In this document: one piece after another, positions 26,825 through 36,297 of the stretch | Layout of the letters: each line of letters begins with the position of its first letter | Numbering within the stretch: position 1 is the stretch's first letter | The notes under the pieces: model-generated | Told to the model about the DNA's origin: nothing | The model's database searches: none | What the model saw: only the letters and a program-made list of their open reading frames with translations | Source of the DNA: JAXDBM01 sp963709485 | GTDB lineage: Bacteria; Desulfobacterota; Syntrophia; Syntrophales; Fen-1087 | NCBI GenBank assembly: GCA_963709485.1 | Contig: CAVPWE010000006.1 | Coordinates: 1-64,000, forward strand | Direction of reading: 5' to 3' | DNA length: 64,000 nt | Program-made: the position numbers and the translations under genes

Positions 26825-28567
26825 CTATGCGGCGGGCAACTGCACGGTTGCATCCCGCATCTTCAGTTGAATATCGGATGCGCCGTTCCAGTTGTTGATC
26901 TGAGGCGTGAAGGCGATATCCAGCTTCGGGCCGGAGAGGACGGGCAGGAAGTGTCCCTTGCCGAACCAGATGCCATTGCAGGACACGCCGTCCCCGTTGA
27001 TTTTCATGCGCAGATGGTTGTTGCCCACGATGGAGGGAGTAGTCACGTTGACGTTCCGGGCGCAGAGAACGGGCTCCGGATTCCTGCTGCCGAAAGGCGC
27101 CAGCACCTCCATGGCGGACAGGAATTCATGATTGATTTCGCTGAGCTGGCAGGATGAATCGATCAGGGTCTGTGATATGAACTCCGATCCCGCCCGCTCG
27201 GTCTGCACGACTTCTTCAAGCAGGGACGAGAACCGCTGGATATCCTCCTCCCGAATGGAAATGCCGGCGGCGTAACGATGCCCCCCGTAGGCGATCAGCG
27301 CCGAATCGCACTTTTTCAAACCCTCGTAAATATTGAAGTCGGCGACGCTCCGCCCGGAGCCTTTTCCAATGCCGTCTCTCAGACTGATCAGGATCACCGG
27401 CCGGCAGTAACGGTCGACCAGCCTTGAGGCGACGATTCCGATGACGCCGGGATGCCACTTTTCCGAGGCAAAAACAAAGGCGCTTTTTTTCTGATCGCCG
27501 ACAGCCTGATCGATGTTCTCCAGGATCTCGCTAACGATCACTTTTTCCATTGATTGCCGCTTCCGGTTGCAGTTCTCCAGCTTCTTCGCCAGTTCCCTGG
27601 CCTCCTGGAGATTTTCCGTCAACAGCAGCCGGACGGCGTCCAGGGGAGAACCGATGCGTCCGGCGGCATTGATCCGCGGAATGAGGCAGAATGAGGCCCT
27701 GCCGGAATCGACGACCTGATTTTCGATGCCGCAGATTTCCTTCAGGGCGATCAGGCCGGCCCTTCGGGTTTCCGTCAGCAGTCCAAGCCCGATTTTCGCG
27801 AAGATCCGGTTTTCATCGATCAGGGGGGAAATGTCCCCGATCGTTCCCAGCGCCACCAGATCCAGATATTCCTTCAGATTGGGGTATTTTCTGTCTTTCC
27901 AGAAGTCCTCCTTGCGGAGAACCGACCTCAGGGCGATCAGGAAATTAAAGGCAATCCCCACAGCGGCAAGGTATTTGAAAGGGAAGCGGCAATCCGGACG
28001 GGTGGGGTTGACGACCGCCGCCGCCTCCGGCAGGGAGCCCGGCACCTCATGGTGGTCCAGGATGATGGTGTCAATGCCCAGGGACTTGGCGTAGGCAACC
28101 TGCTCGTGATCGGAAACGCCGCAGTCGATGGTGATGATCAGGCGGCTCCCCCCCTGCCTGATCCGGTCGATGGCCCCCCGGTTCAGGCCGTAGCCCTCAT
28201 CGATCCTGTCCGGAATGTAGTACTGCACGGTCGGATCGAACTGTTGCAGGAACTTGACCAGAACGACAACGGAGGTAATCCCATCGGCATCATAATCCCC
28301 GAAAACGGTTATCTTCTCCCGCCTGTAAACGGCCGCCAGCGTGCGGTCGACGGCCTTGCGCATGTCCTTGAGCATGAAGGGACTGTGAAGATCGTTAAGG
28401 GAAGGGGACAGATAGCGCTTCGCATCATCCGCGCTGAGGATGTTCCTGCTCGTCAGGATGCGGGAAATGATCGGATGAATTCCCAGTTCCTTCGTCAGGC
28501 TGTCCTGAACATCCCGGTTGACATCCGCTGTTTTCCAGGTTGTGGTGGGTAGGGTCAGTGTGCTCAT
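26825..28567 (-). CDS. recJ: Single-stranded-DNA-specific 5'-3' exonuclease RecJ
   Basis: 580 residues. DHH family motifs: FGDYDADGITS (about residue 94), ITIDCGVSD, LDHHEVPGSLP (the DHH motif), LGTIGDISPL; then the DHHA1 half with WHPGVIGIVASRLVDRYCRP and YGGHRYAAGISI, and a C-terminal OB-type domain. It acts in recombination and mismatch repair. I use ATG 28567; the frame is also open from a TTG two codons earlier. No clear ribosome site. Confidence 0.93.
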   Translation of the reverse strand: MSTLTLPTTTWKTADVNRDVQDSLTKELGIHPIISRILTSRNILSADDAKRYLSPSLNDLHSPFMLKDMRKAVDRTLAAVYRREKITVFGDYDADGITSVVVLVKFLQQFDPTVQYYIPDRIDEGYGLNRGAIDRIRQGGSRLIITIDCGVSDHEQVAYAKSLGIDTIILDHHEVPGSLPEAAAVVNPTRPDCRFPFKYLAAVGIAFNFLIALRSVLRKEDFWKDRKYPNLKEYLDLVALGTIGDISPLIDENRIFAKIGLGLLTETRRAGLIALKEICGIENQVVDSGRASFCLIPRINAAGRIGSPLDAVRLLLTENLQEARELAKKLENCNRKRQSMEKVIVSEILENIDQAVGDQKKSAFVFASEKWHPGVIGIVASRLVDRYCRPVILISLRDGIGKGSGRSVADFNIYEGLKKCDSALIAYGGHRYAAGISIREEDIQRFSSLLEEVVQTERAGSEFISQTLIDSSCQLSEINHEFLSAMEVLAPFGSRNPEPVLCARNVNVTTPSIVGNNHLRMKINGDGVSCNGIWFGKGHFLPVLSGPKLDIAFTPQINNWNGASDIQLKMRDATVQLPAA

Positions 28568-28751
28568 GTCCAATGGTCTGCGGTGCGGTGGCCGGCGTGA
28601 AATTTCGGGTGTTATCTTGCAAATATAAGCTTTTCTGTCAAGCGAAGATTTGGCATTCCCTCTTCGCCGGTTTAACCTTGATCTTGAAAATATTAAGTGC
28701 TAAAAATTTCTTCGCTGAGCGTATGCATTTCACGAAGGTTGAATTCTTCCC

Positions 28752-29543
28752 ATGCTGATGCTGACCCACACCTGGATTCTGAAGGAGTTTCTCGGCTCTC
28801 GGGCCCTGCATCGGGACTGTCTCGATTTGTACACCTACAATGTCTCCCCGGATCTCCTGACGTTTCATCATGCGATTACCTCGGAGATGACGCACGGCAT
28901 CGACCGTTTCCGCGACCTCCCCGATGCGTACCGGAAGGCCGCGTTCGTCCATTTCCATCTGCTGGTCGACGACATCGCCCATTACGGAGACATCTGCGAA
29001 AAGCCGGTTTGCACCTTCAATCCCGATTCGAAGGGATACACCTATGTACGCGGCAGGCCCCTGGTGCCGCCGATCCGGAACTTTCAAAAGCGTTTCGGCC
29101 GGGAAATCAGCCCGTCCGAGGCCGCCTACCAGTCCCACATCATGATCGAGACGGCCTTCGACATGGTGTTGAACCGCAGCCCGGACAACGCCGGCCTGAT
29201 TCCGCTGTTTTCCGATTCTCTGGGCAGCACGGCCCAGAACGGGCTTGAAGAATTCGGCCGGACGATCGAGTGGCTGACGGACATCCGCGGCGAGACTGCC
29301 GGCGAAGCGTTTGCGAAAGGGGTGAACATCTGCACGCCCGAGCGCATGAAAGGCTTGATGGACGTGGAAGGCCGAATCAATCTTTTTATCGACAAATTCG
29401 GCCTGGATCGAAATGATCAAGAAGTGCGTGCGGGAGCCATTGAACTGCTGGAACAGGGGATGGACCTGGTTCGCGACTGTGAAGCGTTTCTTGAACCGAC
29501 GATGGAAAAAATCAGGAAATCCGCTTTCCGCTGCTTCCTATAG
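28752..29543 (+). CDS. Uncharacterised helical, His-rich protein
   Basis: 263 residues, no signal peptide or membrane helix. The first 90 residues hold many possible metal ligands: THTW, TFHHAITSEMTHG, VHFHLLVDDIAHYGD, and later YQSHIMIE. The spacing resembles helical metal hydrolases such as zinc-dependent phospholipase C or HD-like folds, but I cannot assign it. Start ATG 28752 or 28758; the ribosome site is weak. It is divergent from recJ (the 184-base gap is AT-rich, no clear element), and its end overlaps the convergent rpmB by six bases. Confidence 0.6.
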   Translation: MLMLTHTWILKEFLGSRALHRDCLDLYTYNVSPDLLTFHHAITSEMTHGIDRFRDLPDAYRKAAFVHFHLLVDDIAHYGDICEKPVCTFNPDSKGYTYVRGRPLVPPIRNFQKRFGREISPSEAAYQSHIMIETAFDMVLNRSPDNAGLIPLFSDSLGSTAQNGLEEFGRTIEWLTDIRGETAGEAFAKGVNICTPERMKGLMDVEGRINLFIDKFGLDRNDQEVRAGAIELLEQGMDLVRDCEAFLEPTMEKIRKSAFRCFL

Positions 29544-29735
29544 GGCTTTTTTCACAAAACCGGAACGAATGCAGCGCGTGCAGACTTTGACCCGCTTCAC
29601 CGCCTTGGTTTTCTCATCCACACAGCGCAGACTCTGAAGATTGGGGTACCACACCTTCTTTGTCTTGTTGTTGGCATGACTGACATTGTTCCCGACAACG
29701 GGCTTTTTGCCGCACACCTCGCAGACTCTGGACAT
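29538..29735 (-). CDS. rpmB: 50S ribosomal protein L28
   Basis: 65 residues. Starts MSRVCEVCGKKP and has a second Cys pair (CTRCIRSG) and the L28 core (NNVSHANNKTKKVWYPNLQ). The two C-x-x-C pairs make this the zinc-binding form. ATG 29735 has GAGGAG seven bases upstream. It follows the phosphofructokinase gene by 61 bases. Confidence 0.95.
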   Translation of the reverse strand: MSRVCEVCGKKPVVGNNVSHANNKTKKVWYPNLQSLRCVDEKTKAVKRVKVCTRCIRSGFVKKAL

Positions 29736-29796
29736 AATCAAACTCCTCAGGGAATGAATGGGGTGGCTTCTAAACCATCAGGATTAAATTTGCAAG

Positions 29797-31119
29797 CTAT
29801 TTTTTCGGGTCATTTTTCATTGCGGGCGGCTGACCGGTCGATTCGAGAACGCGCATCCAGACATTTCCCTCCGTACTGACCTTGGACCCGGAGGCCACCA
29901 TCTTCAGGGGCAGGTGGACGTACTCGTCCTTCATGAGCCCCACGAGCATCCCCGTCTTGCCGGCCATCCCCGCGTGAACGGCATACTGGCCCAGCGCGCC
30001 ACAGTAGATGCTGTCACCGGCATTGGCCGGAACGCTGCGGATCATGTAGCTCGGGTCGATGTATTTCAGGTTGATGTCGAGACCCTTCCGATGAAAGTGA
30101 TCCTCGATCCGCGTTTTCAGAAACTGTCCGATGTCCAGGAGCCTGAGGTTGCCCGATGCATCCGTTTCCAGCGGCCCGTCGGCCCGGTGCATCAGTTCCT
30201 GGCCGGCCCCCTCAGCGACAAGGATCACGCAGTGTTTCCGGGCGTGAAGACGGTCTTCCAGGACTTTGAGAAACCCCTTTTCTCCTTCGAGGTCGAAGGA
30301 AACCTCCGGAATCAGGACAAAGTTGACATCGCTCATGGCCAGTGCCGCGCCCGTCGCGATATGCCCGGACTGGCGCCCCATGATCTTTACCAGCCCGATG
30401 CCCATGGGCACACCCTTTGCTTCCACGTGAGCGCATTTGATGGCCTTCACCGCCTCGGAAATCGCCGTGTCGTACCCGAAGGTTTTCTGGATCAGATTCA
30501 GATCGTTGTCGATGGTTTTCGGAATGCCGATGATGCCGATGTTCAGGCTTCTGCGGGTCACCTCATCGGTGATGCATTCCGCGGCGCGCATGGTGCCGTC
30601 TCCGCCGATGCAGAACAGGATGTCGATGTTCATCCGTTTGAGGGCATTGACCATTTCGCCGATGTCCTGCCTGCCGCGGGATGAGGAAAGGATGCTGCCT
30701 CCCACGGCATGGATGTCCTTGACGATTTCCGGCGACAACTCCATGACGTCGTGCCTGTATCCTGGAATCAGGCCCTGAAAACCGTACTTGATCCCCAGGA
30801 TGTTATCCACGCCGTAGCGGTAATACAGTTCCATGACCACGGCACGGATCACGTCGTTGATGCCGGGGCAGAGGCCGCCGCAGGTCACAACGGCCGCCTT
30901 GGTCTTGGCCGGATCGAAAAAGATCCTCTGCCGCGGGCCGGCCACTTCGACGGAAAGGGGGACGCCGTTCGCAGCCTTCAGATCGGCATAGTGCTGGATT
31001 TCAATATTGAAGAGGATCCGCTTGCTGTCGTCGGTGAAATACTGGACGTTCAGCGGGGAATCGATGGTGCCTTCGCCCAGATTCTGGATGGTGAAATCAT
31101 AAGGGCTGTCTTGTTTCAT
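29797..31119 (-). CDS. 6-phosphofructokinase, TP0108/trypanosome-like group
   Basis: 440 residues, longer than the short bacterial PfkA (around 320), fitting the long group that also contains plant and trypanosome enzymes. Conserved: VTCGGLCPGIND, IGGDGTMRAA, PKTIDNDL, MGRQSGHIA, ILVAEGAGQ. GGDGT with the Gly usually marks ATP use, whereas PKTIDND with Lys is shared with PPi-dependent enzymes; long-group members with this pair are often ATP-dependent, so the donor is open. ATG 31119 has AAGGAG seven bases upstream. Downstream of purN by 49 bases. Confidence 0.85.
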   Translation of the reverse strand: MKQDSPYDFTIQNLGEGTIDSPLNVQYFTDDSKRILFNIEIQHYADLKAANGVPLSVEVAGPRQRIFFDPAKTKAAVVTCGGLCPGINDVIRAVVMELYYRYGVDNILGIKYGFQGLIPGYRHDVMELSPEIVKDIHAVGGSILSSSRGRQDIGEMVNALKRMNIDILFCIGGDGTMRAAECITDEVTRRSLNIGIIGIPKTIDNDLNLIQKTFGYDTAISEAVKAIKCAHVEAKGVPMGIGLVKIMGRQSGHIATGAALAMSDVNFVLIPEVSFDLEGEKGFLKVLEDRLHARKHCVILVAEGAGQELMHRADGPLETDASGNLRLLDIGQFLKTRIEDHFHRKGLDINLKYIDPSYMIRSVPANAGDSIYCGALGQYAVHAGMAGKTGMLVGLMKDEYVHLPLKMVASGSKVSTEGNVWMRVLESTGQPPAMKNDPKK

Positions 31120-31168
31120 GATCGGACTCCTTCCCGGCGGTCTGGTCCAGGATTGCACATGCACATCG

Positions 31169-31834
31169 CTAAAAACCGGACAGGGGGGGGTTGTGGGCGG
31201 CGAACTCCGGCATCTTCGGTCCGCTTTTGATCGTGACCTTCCGGCCGCTGACCTGGATCCTGCCCTCCGCGTAGAACTGAATGGCCTGTGGGTAAATCCG
31301 GTGTTCCTCCTTCAGGATTCGAGCCGCCAGCGTATCCGCCGTGTCGCCGGCCAGAACGGGCACGACCGCCTGAATGATCACGGGACCGGTGTCGATGCCC
31401 TCATCTGCAAAATGGACCGTGCACCCCGAAAATTTCACGCCGTAGTCGATGGCCTTCTGCTGGACGTGCGTTCCCGGAAAAGCGGGAAGCAGCGCCGGGT
31501 GGATATTCATGATCTTCATGGAAAACGCGTTGAGGAACAGGGGGGTCAGCACTCTCATGAAACCGGCCATCACGACCAGTTCCACTTCATGAAACTGGAG
31601 CACGTTGATCATCTGCCGGTCGAAGTCTTCCCGCTTCTCGAACTCCTGATGCCGGATGACGACGGCCGGGATGTGGTGCTTCCTGCAGCGCTCGAGGGCG
31701 TAGGCCTCCGGATTGTTGCTGACGACGACTTTGATCTCTGCGGCGAGATCGCCCTGCTCGATGCGGTCGATGATGGACTGGAGATTCGATCCGCTTCCCG
31801 ATACCAGTATGCCGATGCGTAACCTGGATTTCAT
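31169..31834 (-). CDS. purN: Phosphoribosylglycinamide formyltransferase
   Basis: 221 residues. Transfers the formyl group of 10-formyl-tetrahydrofolate to GAR in purine synthesis. Seen: VSGSGSNLQSII at the N-terminus, MAGFMRVL, the catalytic NIHPALLPAFPG (Asn, His) and GCTVHFADEGIDTGPVI (Asp). Three bases after the purM stop, so translated together. Confidence 0.95.
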   Translation of the reverse strand: MKSRLRIGILVSGSGSNLQSIIDRIEQGDLAAEIKVVVSNNPEAYALERCRKHHIPAVVIRHQEFEKREDFDRQMINVLQFHEVELVVMAGFMRVLTPLFLNAFSMKIMNIHPALLPAFPGTHVQQKAIDYGVKFSGCTVHFADEGIDTGPVIIQAVVPVLAGDTADTLAARILKEEHRIYPQAIQFYAEGRIQVSGRKVTIKSGPKMPEFAAHNPPLSGF

Positions 31835-31837
31835 TGG

Positions 31838-32881
31838 CTAAATGAAGCAGATCCGCGGCTGCTCGGGGGTTCTTTTTTCGATCGTGCCCAGAAGGTATGG
31901 TTTTTCACCGAGCATGCCCAGCCTTTCCATGGCGTCGGCCGCTTCCTTCTCCGGCACGATGATGATCATCCCGATTCCCATATTGAAAACCCTCAGCATC
32001 TCCGCATCCTCGACATTTCCCATTTCCTGGATGATCTTGAAGATCGGCGGGACGGGCCAGCCCGTCCGCGCGATAACGGCGGCGCAGGGGGAGGGGACGA
32101 TACGGGGGATATTGTCGATGAATCCGCCGCCCGTGATGTGGACCAGTCCCTTGACCGTGAAATTTTTCAGGAGATTCAGCATGGACTTGACGTAGATCTT
32201 CGTGGGCGTGAGGAGCTCCTCGCCGACAGGACGTTCAAGTCCCGCAAGAACATCCCCGGCATGGAGTCCGCCCTTTTCGAAAAGGACCTTTCTGGCCAGG
32301 GAAAACCCGTTGCTGTGAACGCCGCTGGAGGCCAAGCCGATGATCCGGTCTCCAACCCGTATCGCGGAACCGTCGATCAGCCGTTCCTGCTCCACAACCC
32401 CGACGCAGAAACCGGCCAGATCATATTCATCGTCCGCATAAAAACCGGGCATTTCCGCCGTTTCCCCTCCGATCAGCGCGCACCCGGCCTCCCGGCACCC
32501 CCGGGCAATGCCTTCAACAATCTGTACGGACTTCTCCATGCCGATTTTTCCGGTGGCGATGTAGTCCAGGAAGAACAGCGGTTCGGCGCCCTGAACGACG
32601 ACGTCGTTGACCGACATCGCCACCAGGTCGATTCCCACGGTATCGTGACGATCCATCATCTGGGCGATTTTCAGCTTTGTCCCAACGCCGTCCGTCGATG
32701 AAACCAACACCGGATTCCTGTACTTTTCCGTGTCCAGCCTGAAAAGGGCGCCAAAGCCGCCGATCCCGCTCATGACCTCCTTGCGGGCCGTCATTTTTAC
32801 GAGGGGCCTGATTTTTTCGACAAATCGGTTTGCCTTGTCGATATCGACGCCGGCGCTTTTGTAGGAAGCTTGTTCGTCCAT
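31838..32881 (-). CDS. purM: Phosphoribosylformylglycinamidine cyclo-ligase
   Basis: 347 residues, usual length. Starts MDEQASYKSAGVDIDKAN with SSTDGVGTKLKIA (about residue 45), ALIGGETAEMPGFY, SSGVHSNGFSL and HITGGGFIDNIPR. It converts FGAM to AIR. ATG 32881 has GGAG five bases upstream; the upstream open frame lacks conserved sequence. Heads the purM-purN-pfk-rpmB run. Confidence 0.95.
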   Translation of the reverse strand: MDEQASYKSAGVDIDKANRFVEKIRPLVKMTARKEVMSGIGGFGALFRLDTEKYRNPVLVSSTDGVGTKLKIAQMMDRHDTVGIDLVAMSVNDVVVQGAEPLFFLDYIATGKIGMEKSVQIVEGIARGCREAGCALIGGETAEMPGFYADDEYDLAGFCVGVVEQERLIDGSAIRVGDRIIGLASSGVHSNGFSLARKVLFEKGGLHAGDVLAGLERPVGEELLTPTKIYVKSMLNLLKNFTVKGLVHITGGGFIDNIPRIVPSPCAAVIARTGWPVPPIFKIIQEMGNVEDAEMLRVFNMGIGMIIIVPEKEAADAMERLGMLGEKPYLLGTIEKRTPEQPRICFI

Positions 32882-32930
32882 GATCACTCCAGAGATGATG
32901 CGGTATGCGGCACGATTTTGAACGTTTGAC

Positions 32931-32943
32931 CTGCGTAACGCAG
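32931..32943. promoter_or_regulatory. Perfect 13-base palindrome upstream of purM
   Basis: CTGCGT-A-ACGCAG, 50 bases upstream of the purM ATG, in the 166-base gap between divergent purM and recG. Possible operator; no known regulator site assigned. Confidence 0.25.
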
Positions 32944-33047
32944 ACCGCTGCAAATGTCAAATCTTTCCTTGCGAAAAGCATCAATCTCTGGTAATTTTCA
33001 ACCAGCTTTGTATTTGAAATCATTATGATTATATTTTTGGAGCCCTT

Positions 33048-35519
33048 TTGGAACGACTCAGAGACCTGCTTGGAAAGATTGAACAGCCGCTCCTCTTCTC
33101 ATCCCGGGATGACTACCGGCACCTCTCCCTTGTCCGGGACCTCGAAGGGACCATACTGACGCTCTTGGGCAGACTGGCCAGCCATGTCAGCGCCTCCTCC
33201 ATCGATGCCGGGATGTCCGCTGCGGTCCGTCAAATCGCCGGCAGCCTGCAGGACCTCTTCACGAATTTCGACGCACTTTCACTCGCGGGGAAACAAGAAG
33301 TCCTTCAAAAATCGATCGATCTGCTGAAGGAGCTCAAAGTTTTGACATCTCCCGAACAGGCCCGTGAAGACGCCCTGGACCGTCGCAAGGGGGGGATTCA
33401 GGAGGACATCGAGAAGTCCTTCGCAAGGCTGGCCCTGAGCGTTCAGTTCATCAAAGGGGTGGGGCCGAAAATCGCGGAGCTGTTCTCCAGAAAGAACATT
33501 CGCACCGTAGAGGACATGTTCTACTTTCTGCCGCGGCGCTATGAAGACCGGCGGTCGGTCAAAAAGATCGGGCAGGCCCGATACGGGATCAGGGAGACGG
33601 TTGTCGGCACGGTTGTTCGCGCCGATCTCCGGCATTACCGGACCCGAAGGATTTTTGAGGTTGCAGTCGAGGACGAGACCGGAACGATGAAGGCCAAATG
33701 GTTCATGGGAAACCCGGCTTATCTCAAGAATGTCTTCAGGAAAGGGGCCCTCGTGATCCTGACGGGCGATGTGCGGTCCTTTAACCTGGGCCGGGAGATG
33801 ATGCACCCCGACTATGAGATCCTGGATGAGCAGGAGGATGACCGTCTGCTTCATTTCAAGAGGATCGTCCCCATCTACTCCGAAACAGAGGGACTGCATC
33901 AGAAAACGATCCGTCGGATCACAATGCGGGTCCTCGAAGATTATACCCGCTATGTCTCGAGCCCCATTCCCGAATCCATCCGCGAGAAGCGCCGCCTGAT
34001 TCACATTCATGACGCGCTCAGAAGCGCCCATTTCCCCGAGGTGGACGCGGATGTCCAGGCCTGCAACGAGATCCGTTCCGAGGCGCACAGCCGCCTCATC
34101 TACGACGAGTTTTTCTTCCTACAACTGGGGATGGCCCTGAAAAAAAGGGGGCATCTGCTGGACAGCGGAATCGCCTTCCGGACCGGCGGCCCGCCCCTCC
34201 AGCAGTTCTATGGACTGCTGCCCTTCGACCTCACCGGCGCGCAGAAGCGCGTCATCGCTGAAATCGAAGCCGACATGGCCAGGCCCACCATGATGAACCG
34301 CCTCCTTCAGGGGGATGTTGGGTCCGGAAAAACCGTCGTCTCCATGGCCGCCATGATCACCGCCTGCGACAACGGCTGCCAGGCCGCGATCATGGCCCCC
34401 ACGGAAATCCTGGCAGAACAGCACTACCGGAACATCGGGAACTGGTCCAGGCAACTGGGGCTGAAAGCGGTGCTGCTGACGGGAAGCAAGAAGAAGGCGG
34501 AGCGCAGGAGCATTTGCGAGGGCATCGCCTGCGGCGATACCGGGATCATCATCGGCACCCATGCACTGATTCAGGAAGAGGTGAATTTCCGGAACCTGGG
34601 GCTCGTCATCGTCGACGAGCAGCACCGGTTCGGCGTCATCCAGCGGGCCACGCTGCGGGCCAAAGGCATGAATCCCGATGTCCTGGTCATGACCGCGACA
34701 CCCATTCCCCGCACCCTGGCCATGACGGTCTATGGCGACCTCGACATTTCCGTCATCGACGAGCTGCCGCCGCAAAAACTGCCGGTGAAAACAAAGATTT
34801 TTTATGAGTCCCAACGCCCGCAGGTTTACGAGGCGATCCGCAAGGAGCTGAAAAAGAATCATCAGGCATTCATCGTTTACCCGCTCGTCGAGGAATCGGA
34901 GGCCCTGGACCTGAAGGACGCCAGCCGCATGGCGGAGCACCTGGGAAAGGATATCTTCCCCGATCGCCGGGTCGGCCTGATCCACGGCCGCCTGAATGCG
35001 AAGGACAAGGATGAGATCATGGCCGGGTTTCTCGAGAAGCGCATCGATATCCTCGTTGCCACCACCGTGATCGAAGTGGGAATCGACATCCCGCAGGCCT
35101 CGCTCATGGTCATCGAGCACGCCGAACGGTTCGGCCTGTCCCAGCTCCACCAGCTTCGGGGGCGCGTCGGCCGGACCGACATTCCCTCCTACTGCATCCT
35201 GCTGGCGCAGCACCGCGGATCGGAGGACGCGCGAAAGCGTCTCCGGGTCATGGAGCAGACCACGGACGGCTTCAAGATTGCCGAGGAAGATCTCGCGATC
35301 CGCGGCCCCGGTGAGTTTATCGGTGTCCGCCAGTCGGGGCTCCCCGACTTCCGGGTGGCCAACATCGTCCGTGACGGATTGATCCTCAACGAAGCCAAAG
35401 TGGACGCCTTCGCCCTGACAGATAAAGACCCCTTCCTGGAAAAGCCGGAGCATGCCGCGCTCAAGGCCGTTCTCCTGCACAAGTGGCAGGGCAGGCTCGA
35501 GTTGGCAAAGACAGGGTAG
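33048..35519 (+). CDS. recG: ATP-dependent DNA helicase RecG
   Basis: 823 residues; about 130 longer than E. coli RecG because of an N-terminal helical extension, as in other Deltaproteobacteria. The wedge/OB domain is near residues 130-280 (GPKIAELFSRKNI, DMFYFLPRRYEDRR). Helicase motifs: QGDVGSGKTVVS, APTEILAEQHY, GTHALIQE, VDEQHRFGV, TATPIPRTLA, VATTVIEVGIDIP and QLRGRVGRT. Remodels stalled forks and branched DNA. Start is TTG 33048 with GGAG five bases upstream. Confidence 0.95.
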   Translation: MERLRDLLGKIEQPLLFSSRDDYRHLSLVRDLEGTILTLLGRLASHVSASSIDAGMSAAVRQIAGSLQDLFTNFDALSLAGKQEVLQKSIDLLKELKVLTSPEQAREDALDRRKGGIQEDIEKSFARLALSVQFIKGVGPKIAELFSRKNIRTVEDMFYFLPRRYEDRRSVKKIGQARYGIRETVVGTVVRADLRHYRTRRIFEVAVEDETGTMKAKWFMGNPAYLKNVFRKGALVILTGDVRSFNLGREMMHPDYEILDEQEDDRLLHFKRIVPIYSETEGLHQKTIRRITMRVLEDYTRYVSSPIPESIREKRRLIHIHDALRSAHFPEVDADVQACNEIRSEAHSRLIYDEFFFLQLGMALKKRGHLLDSGIAFRTGGPPLQQFYGLLPFDLTGAQKRVIAEIEADMARPTMMNRLLQGDVGSGKTVVSMAAMITACDNGCQAAIMAPTEILAEQHYRNIGNWSRQLGLKAVLLTGSKKKAERRSICEGIACGDTGIIIGTHALIQEEVNFRNLGLVIVDEQHRFGVIQRATLRAKGMNPDVLVMTATPIPRTLAMTVYGDLDISVIDELPPQKLPVKTKIFYESQRPQVYEAIRKELKKNHQAFIVYPLVEESEALDLKDASRMAEHLGKDIFPDRRVGLIHGRLNAKDKDEIMAGFLEKRIDILVATTVIEVGIDIPQASLMVIEHAERFGLSQLHQLRGRVGRTDIPSYCILLAQHRGSEDARKRLRVMEQTTDGFKIAEEDLAIRGPGEFIGVRQSGLPDFRVANIVRDGLILNEAKVDAFALTDKDPFLEKPEHAALKAVLLHKWQGRLELAKTG

Positions 35520-35633
35520 CGCGAAATTGAAACCAAATCCTTTGCCGTTCTCTCATCCTTGAAATCTCGAACTTTGCGCTTGATATTTCAGGGAAGGTAT
35601 TTCATGCAGACAAACGCGGCAATCGGGCTTTGA

Positions 35634-35663
35634 TTGACAACGGAGATCGATTGAAGGTAATGA
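35634..35663 (+). promoter_or_regulatory. Candidate promoter for the Kef-type pair
   Basis: TTGACA (35634-35639), 18-base spacer, TAATGA (35658-35663); start near 35670, about 16 bases before the ATG at 35686. The -10 match is only fair. Confidence 0.35.
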
Positions 35664-35685
35664 TGCGCACTTGAGAAATGCCGGT

Positions 35686-36297
35686 ATGAACAGAATCCTC
35701 ATCATATTCGCCCATCCCCGCTTTGAAAAATCCCGGGCCAGCCGCGCGCTGCTTCGGGACATCGGGCAGTTGCCGGAGGTCACGCTGAACGACCTGTACG
35801 AAAAGTACGCCGACTTCAACATCGACATCGATGCGGAAAAGGCGCTGATGGCAGCCCATGAGATCATCATCTGGCACCACCCCTTCTACATGTACGGGGC
35901 GCCGGCCCTCCTCAAGCAGTGGATCGACCTGGTGCTCGAATACGGCTGGGCCCACGGCAGGGGAGGGGAGGCCTTGAAAGGCAGGATCATCTTCACGGCG
36001 CTGACGTCCGGCGGCACCCGAGAGGCCTATGCGGTGAACGGATACAACCGTTTCACCATTGCCGAATTCCTCCGCCCCTTCGAGCAGACGGCCGTGCGCT
36101 GCAAAATGACCTACCTGCCGCCCTTCGCGGTGCAGGGCACGCACCTGCTGACGGAAGAAGAACTGGCCCGCCATGCCACACAATACCGCATGCTGATGGA
36201 GAGGCTGATCCGGGGGGATTTCAGTCTCGAATCCATGATGCGATTTCCCTTTCTGAACGACTGGCTTGCGCACGAAGGGGGGGTACAGGAATTATGA
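35686..36297 (+). CDS. KefF/KefG-type flavodoxin-fold NAD(P)H oxidoreductase
   Basis: About 203 residues. Begins MNRILIIFAHPRFEKSRASR, the FMN-binding loop of the NQO1/KefF family, with IIIWHHPFYMYGAPALLKQW and TSGGTREAY, both family hallmarks. Such proteins form the ancillary subunit of Kef potassium efflux systems and may reduce quinones. The end overlaps the transporter gene by ATGA, supporting that role. Confidence 0.85.
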   Translation: MNRILIIFAHPRFEKSRASRALLRDIGQLPEVTLNDLYEKYADFNIDIDAEKALMAAHEIIIWHHPFYMYGAPALLKQWIDLVLEYGWAHGRGGEALKGRIIFTALTSGGTREAYAVNGYNRFTIAEFLRPFEQTAVRCKMTYLPPFAVQGTHLLTEEELARHATQYRMLMERLIRGDFSLESMMRFPFLNDWLAHEGGVQEL

